From the NCBI RefSeq assembly GCF_007994075.1, contig NZ_VIWU01000001.1, forward strand, positions 1,364,001 to 1,428,000: a stretch of 64,000 nt of DNA, written 5' to 3'. Under the pieces are notes generated by a model. That model did not search any database. It saw nothing but the letters and a program-made list of their open reading frames with translations, and was not told where the DNA came from. Of the stretch, positions 60,170-64,000 are shown one piece after another. The first letter of the stretch is position 1; each line of letters opens with the position of its first letter. The DNA is from Pseudonocardia hierapolitana (GTDB lineage: Bacteria; Actinomycetota; Actinomycetes; Mycobacteriales; Pseudonocardiaceae). Made by a program: the position numbers and the translations under genes.

Positions 60170-61335
60170 CGCACCGCCCCGGCCACGGTGAGCAGGCTGC
60201 GCAGCTTGGCGGCCGCCGCCTCCGGGTCCGGCAACAGCCGGGCGGAGTTGGCCAGCGCGAACACCTCCGAGAGGTGCACGACCGACCGCGCCGACTGCAG
60301 CCCACCGACCATGGTGAACCCGGGCTGGTGCCCGCAGAGCCACGACAGGAACGCGATGCCGGTCTTGTAGTAGAAGGTCGGCACCTCGAACACCGTGCGC
60401 GACAGTTCGAGGGTGGGTGCGAACTCTGCGTCGTAGCGTTCCAGGTCGCCCTCGTCGAGCGCGGCCAGCGCCGCCGACGCCGCCGGGGCGATCGCGGCGA
60501 ACGCGCCGAGCAGTGCGTCGGAGTGGTGGGTGCCGTCGCCGCGGATCAGCTCCGGGTAGTGGAAGTCGTCGCCGGTGTAGAGCCGCACGCCCTCGGGCAG
60601 CTCGGCCCGGAGCCCGATCTCGTGCTCCGCCGAGAGCAGCGAGACCTTCACGCCGTCGACCTTCGCCGCGTGCGCCTCGATGAGCTGCACGAACGTGGCG
60701 GTCGCGTCAGCGACGTCCGCCGAGCCCCAGTAGCCGGCCAGCTGCGGGTCGAACGCCTCGCCGAGCCAGTGCAGGATCACCGGCTCCCGCACCTGGCGCA
60801 GCAGCGCCTCGTACACGCGCACGTAGTCGTCGGGCCCGGCGGCGACGGCGGCGAGCTGCCGCGACGCCATGAGGATCACCTGCGCGCCGGTGCCCTCGAC
60901 GTACTCGACCTGCTCGGTGTATGCGGCCAGCACGTCGTCGACGGTGCGCAGGTCGGTGCGGTGGTCGGTGCCGGCGCCCGCTGCGATGCGGGCACCGTGC
61001 TCGCGGGCCTGCTCGGCGCTGCGGCGCACCAGCTCCTGCACGGCAGGCCAGTCGAGCCCCATGTTGCGCTGGGCGGTGTCCATGGCCTCGGCGACGCCCA
61101 GGCCGTAGGAGAACAGGTGGCGGCGGAACGCCAGCGTCGACTCCCAGTCGACGACGGCGGGTGCGCCGGGCACGTTCTCGCCCCACGGGTCACCGACGAC
61201 GTGCGCGGCCGCGAACGCTACCCGGGTGCGGTAGGGGTGCGGGTGCGGCGTCCACTCCCGGGGCGCGGCCAGCTCGACGGTGCGCCAGCCACCGCCCGCG
61301 GCGGGCACCTCGATGGACGTGTCCACGGCGGTCAT
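60166..61335 (-). CDS. DUF993 dihydrodipicolinate-synthase-like aldolase
   Basis: A 389-residue TIM-barrel protein of DUF993 (PF06187). Blocks include RTRVAFAAAHVVGDPWGENV near the start, FSYGLGVAEAMDTAQRNMGL, VILMASRQLAAVAAGPDDYV and VDGVKVSLLSAEHEIGLRAE; the Lys in VDGVKVS fits the Schiff-base Lys of the DapA superfamily. Probably a retro-aldol step on a keto sugar acid. The ATG at 61335 overlaps the Gfo/Idh stop; the isomerase follows. Confidence 0.85.
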   Translation of the reverse strand: MTAVDTSIEVPAAGGGWRTVELAAPREWTPHPHPYRTRVAFAAAHVVGDPWGENVPGAPAVVDWESTLAFRRHLFSYGLGVAEAMDTAQRNMGLDWPAVQELVRRSAEQAREHGARIAAGAGTDHRTDLRTVDDVLAAYTEQVEYVEGTGAQVILMASRQLAAVAAGPDDYVRVYEALLRQVREPVILHWLGEAFDPQLAGYWGSADVADATATFVQLIEAHAAKVDGVKVSLLSAEHEIGLRAELPEGVRLYTGDDFHYPELIRGDGTHHSDALLGAFAAIAPAASAALAALDEGDLERYDAEFAPTLELSRTVFEVPTFYYKTGIAFLSWLCGHQPGFTMVGGLQSARSVVHLSEVFALANSARLLPDPEAAAAKLRSLLTVAGAVR

Positions 61336-62465
61336 CGCCCGGCTCCGGGGAGCTCCACCCGGATGCCCTCGGCGTTCGAGCGCAGCGCCGCGTCCACCAG
61401 CTGCAGGCCGCGGACGCCGCTGGCGAAGTCGTACGGGTGCGGGCGCCCTGCGTCGACGTCGAGCAGGAACTGCTCCCACTGGGCGCGGAAGCCGTTGACG
61501 AACTCCTGGTTGTCCGGCACCTGCTCCCACTGCGCGCGGAAGTCCTGGTCGGTGGGCACGTCCGGGTTCCAGACCGGCATGGGCGTGCGCACGCGGTGCT
61601 GGATGCGGCAGCCGAAGAGGCCCGCGACGGCCGATCCGTGCGTGCCGTCCACCTGGAACTCGACGAGCTCCTTGCGGTCCACCCGCACCGCCCACGACGA
61701 GTTGATCTGCCCGATCACGCCGCCGGCCAGCTCGAAGATCCCGTACGCGGCGTCGTCGGCGGTGGCCTCGTAGGGCTCCCCCTTCTCGTCCCAGCGCTTC
61801 GGGATGTGGGTGACGGCCTTGGTCATCACGGCCTCGACGCCACCGAACAGGTGCTCGAGCACGTAGTTCCAGTGGCAGTACATGTCGAGGACGATGCCGC
61901 CGCCGTCCTCTGCCCGGTAGTTCCAGCTGGGTCGCTGGGCCGGCGTCAGATCGCCCTCGAAGACCCAGTAGCCGAACTCGCCGCGCACCGAGAGGATCCG
62001 CCCGAAGAACCCGGTGTCGATGAGCCGCTTCAGCTTGATCAGCCCGGGGAGGTAGATCTTGTCGTGCACCACGCCGTTGACGATGTCCGCGATTCGAGCG
62101 GCCTCCACCAGCTCCTCGCCCTCGGCAACGGACTCCGCGATCGGCTTCTCGGTGTAGATGTGCTTGCCCGCCGCGATCGCGCGCAGGATCGTCTTCTTGC
62201 GCTCGCTCGTGACGAGCGAGTCGAAGTAGACCGGAGCGTCGTCCTCCAGCGCGGCGTCGAGGTCGGTGTGCACGGTCTCGATGTCGTGCTTGCGGGCGAT
62301 CTCGGTGAGCTTCTCGCGGTTGCGGCCGACGATCACGGGCTCGACCTGCAGGCGGGTGCCATCGGGGCGCAGCACACCGCCGTCGTCACGGATCGCGAGG
62401 ATGGACCGCACGAGGTGCTGGCGGTAACCCATCCTCCCGGTCACGCCGTTCATGACGATGCGCAT
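61332..62465 (-). CDS. Gfo/Idh/MocA family sugar oxidoreductase
   Basis: A 377-residue NAD(P) dehydrogenase of sugars or inositols. The Rossmann part is MRIVMNGVTGRMGYRQHLVR with a VIVGRNREKLTEIARKH second strand; AAGKHIYTEKPIAESVAEGE holds the EKP motif whose Lys is catalytic, and VVHDKIYLPGLIKLKRLID follows. It couples translationally to DUF993 (ATGA). Expected to oxidise a sugar before the aldolase and isomerase steps. The gap from livF is 16 bases. Confidence 0.9.
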   Translation of the reverse strand: MRIVMNGVTGRMGYRQHLVRSILAIRDDGGVLRPDGTRLQVEPVIVGRNREKLTEIARKHDIETVHTDLDAALEDDAPVYFDSLVTSERKKTILRAIAAGKHIYTEKPIAESVAEGEELVEAARIADIVNGVVHDKIYLPGLIKLKRLIDTGFFGRILSVRGEFGYWVFEGDLTPAQRPSWNYRAEDGGGIVLDMYCHWNYVLEHLFGGVEAVMTKAVTHIPKRWDEKGEPYEATADDAAYGIFELAGGVIGQINSSWAVRVDRKELVEFQVDGTHGSAVAGLFGCRIQHRVRTPMPVWNPDVPTDQDFRAQWEQVPDNQEFVNGFRAQWEQFLLDVDAGRPHPYDFASGVRGLQLVDAALRSNAEGIRVELPGAGR

Positions 62466-62481
62466 GCGTACTACCTGCTTC

Positions 62482-63237
62482 CTAGGAGAGTCGGTTCTCG
62501 GACGTCACGGTGGGACGGCCGCCGAGGTACAGCTCGGCGAGTTGCGGGTCGGCGAGGAGCTTCGGTGCGGGACCGCTGATGTGCACTCGGCCGAGGTCGA
62601 GCACGCAGCCGAGGTCGGCGGTCTCCAGGGCGCGCCGGGCGTTCTGCTCGACGAGCAGGATCGCGAGCCCGGCCTCGCGCATGGCGACGACCTGCTCGAA
62701 CACCACGGCGGTGGCCTTGGGATCGAGGCCCATGGACGGCTCGTCGAGCAGCAGGACCTTGGGGCTCACCATCAGCGAGCGGGCGAACTCCACCTGCTTC
62801 TGCTGGCCACCCGACAGCAGCCCGGCGAGCGAGCGCCAGCGCTCGCGGACCACCGGGAAGAGGTCCTGCACGAACGCGATCCGCTCGGCGACCCGCGCCT
62901 TGTCGGCGACCGTGTACGCCCCCAGCGTGACGTTCTCGGCCACGGTCATCTCGGGGAACACGCTGTGGCCCTGCAGCACGTGGGCCACGCCCGCGGCGAG
63001 CATGCGCTGCGGGGAGAGGCCGGTGACGTCCTGCCCCGCGACGCGGACGGCACCCGAGCGCGGCGCGAGCAGCCCGCTCGCGACCTTGAGCACGGTCGAC
63101 TTGCCGGCACCGTTGGGCCCGACCAGGCAGACCACGGTGCCCGCGGGCACGCTCACCGACAGCCCGCGCAGCACGAGGGCGGCGCGGCCGTAGCCGGCCT
63201 CGATGTCGCGGAGTTCCAGGAGTGGTTGGTCAGACAC
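62482..63237 (-). CDS. ABC transporter ATP-binding protein, LivF type
   Basis: A 251-residue ATPase of the branched-chain-amino-acid-type family. LELRDIEAGYGRAALVLRGL begins it, with Walker A GPNGAGKST (about residues 43-51), signature LLSGGQQKQVEFARSL, Walker B VLLLDEPSMGLD and a VEQNARRAL His-less switch region. Such importers also carry amides, urea or sugar-like compounds; the carbohydrate enzymes downstream suggest a sugar-type substrate. It overlaps the LivG stop by 8 bases. Confidence 0.9.
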   Translation of the reverse strand: MSDQPLLELRDIEAGYGRAALVLRGLSVSVPAGTVVCLVGPNGAGKSTVLKVASGLLAPRSGAVRVAGQDVTGLSPQRMLAAGVAHVLQGHSVFPEMTVAENVTLGAYTVADKARVAERIAFVQDLFPVVRERWRSLAGLLSGGQQKQVEFARSLMVSPKVLLLDEPSMGLDPKATAVVFEQVVAMREAGLAILLVEQNARRALETADLGCVLDLGRVHISGPAPKLLADPQLAELYLGGRPTVTSENRLS

Positions 63238-63970
63238 CGAGGTACGCCTCCAGCACCGCGGGATCGGCCCGGACCGTGTCCGGCGGGCCCTCGGCGATCG
63301 GCCGCCCGCGGTCGAACACGACCACGTGGTCGGACAGGCTCATCACCAGCTCCATGTTGTGCTCGACGACGATGAAGGTTCGGCCTTCGGCGTTGAGCTC
63401 GCGCACGAGCGTGGCGATCCGGTCGATCAGGGCCGGGTTCACGCCACCGGCCGGCTCGTCCAGCATGATCGTCTCCGGCTCCGCCATCAGGACGCCTGCC
63501 AGCTCGAGCAGCTTCTGCTGCCCGTAGGACAGGTCGCGGGCCTCGACGCCTTCCAGGTGGTCGATGCCCACGCGGCGCAACCACCCGCGGGCCCGTTCGA
63601 TCTCCGCCGTGCCCCGCGCCGAGCCGAGCAGCGCAGCGACGCCGCGGGGGCGTGCGGCGGCCAGCACGTTCTCCAGCACCGTCATGCGGGGGAAGATCCG
63701 GCACAGCTGGAAGCTGCGCCCGATGCCCGCTGCGGCGATGCGGTGGGGCGCCTTGCCGGTGACGTCCCGCCCGCGGTAGCTCACCGTGCCGGAGTCGGGA
63801 CGGATCATCCCGGTGACGCAGTTGAAGAACGTGGTCTTGCCCGAGCCGTTGGGCCCGATCACCGCGTTGATCTTCCCGTCCTGGAACTCGACGGTGGCGT
63901 GGTCGACGGCGCGCACGCCGCCGAAGGACTTGGTGAGCCCGGTCGTCGCGATGTTCGTCGTTGAATTCAC
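63230..63970 (-). CDS. ABC transporter ATP-binding protein, LivG type
   Basis: A 246-residue partner ATPase. TGLTKSFGGVRAVDHATVEF, Walker A GPNGSGKTTFFNCVTG, a GIGRSFQLCRIFPRMTVLEN Q-loop, signature LSYGQQKLLELAGVL, Walker B IMLDEPAGGVNP and VVEHNMELVMSLSDHVVVFD are all typical of LivG. The GTG start at 63970 overlaps the stop of the upstream gene, which is cut by the right edge. Confidence 0.92.
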   Translation of the reverse strand: MNSTTNIATTGLTKSFGGVRAVDHATVEFQDGKINAVIGPNGSGKTTFFNCVTGMIRPDSGTVSYRGRDVTGKAPHRIAAAGIGRSFQLCRIFPRMTVLENVLAAARPRGVAALLGSARGTAEIERARGWLRRVGIDHLEGVEARDLSYGQQKLLELAGVLMAEPETIMLDEPAGGVNPALIDRIATLVRELNAEGRTFIVVEHNMELVMSLSDHVVVFDRGRPIAEGPPDTVRADPAVLEAYLGV

Positions 63971-64000
63971 AGCTTCACCTGCTCCCGCAGCTCCGCGGCC
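63967..64000 (-). CDS. 3' end of upstream transporter gene (probable LivM-type permease)
   Basis: Only about ten codons are visible, ending AAELREQVKL and TGA (63967-63969), which overlaps the LivG start. By operon order this is probably the permease of the same ABC importer; the visible residues alone cannot confirm it. Confidence 0.4.
   Translation of the reverse strand, partial: AAELREQVKL

Overview
The window is about 64 kb of very GC-rich DNA. Genes are tightly packed, many starts are GTG, and stop/start overlaps of the ATGA or GTGA type are common. The protein families point to an actinobacterium: DUF7144, DUF6325, DUF5313, amphi-Trp, an F420-type LLM oxidoreductase, PAC2, and the RRHVDL-type sulfur leader peptide. 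The overall flavour suggests a Pseudonocardia-like member of the Pseudonocardiales; the genus is an inference from family content, not a computed placement. I saw no rRNA, tRNA, CRISPR array, complete insertion sequence or prophage.

Layout. 1-5.4 kb: NAD-linked formate dehydrogenase operon (catalytic subunit cut by the left edge, delta subunit, MoeA, FdhD, NTF2-like protein). 5.4-8.9 kb: DUF5313 protein divergent from an OhrR-type peroxide regulator, an anchored beta-helix protein and the radical-SAM protein HemW. 8.9-23.4 kb: an accessory, stress-flavoured stretch with HdeD, an AI-2E family exporter, a DUF1028 / glutamine-amidotransferase / M20 peptidase operon, three DUF7144 membrane paralogues, amphi-Trp, DUF2252, DUF6325, a DHA2 exporter, a SpoIIAA-like protein, DUF1622, several very small proteins and gene remnants.

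23.5-33.9 kb: a complete sulfur module. A cysteine-type leader peptide precedes sulfite reductase, a zinc-ribbon protein, APS reductase, CysD, CysN and a sirohydrochlorin chelatase. SsuABC-type sulfonate transport and a YeiH-type exporter with a small membrane partner follow. Together these import, activate and reduce oxidised sulfur and make siroheme for the reductase.

34-50 kb: mixed housekeeping and regulation. It holds MerR, LysR with a divergent LLM oxidoreductase broken by an in-frame stop, an RNA methylase, an Asp/Glu-rich membrane protein, a tautomerase, PadR with a clear palindromic operator, a CooC-like ATPase behind a Fur/Zur-like box, TetR divergent from DUF1330 and an alpha/beta hydrolase, an MFS carrier, PAC2, a BCCT transporter and a quinone-oxidoreductase-like MDR. 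50-56.4 kb: a LacI-controlled catabolic cluster (SAF-domain dehydrogenase, 3-hydroxyisobutyrate-dehydrogenase-like enzyme, Nramp-like carrier). 56.4-59.2 kb: small and low-complexity proteins. 59.2-64 kb, minus strand: a carbohydrate cluster (branched-chain-amino-acid-type ABC ATPases, Gfo/Idh/MocA oxidoreductase, DUF993, sugar isomerase).

The most striking non-gene signals are three. A 168-bp multi-hairpin element is present twice (40635-40802 and 56792-56959, 160/168 identical by eye), with 24-bp inverted ends and possible TA target duplications, like a MITE. A 57-bp palindrome lies in frame inside moeA. A leader peptide precedes the sulfur operon. All counts and alignments were done by eye.
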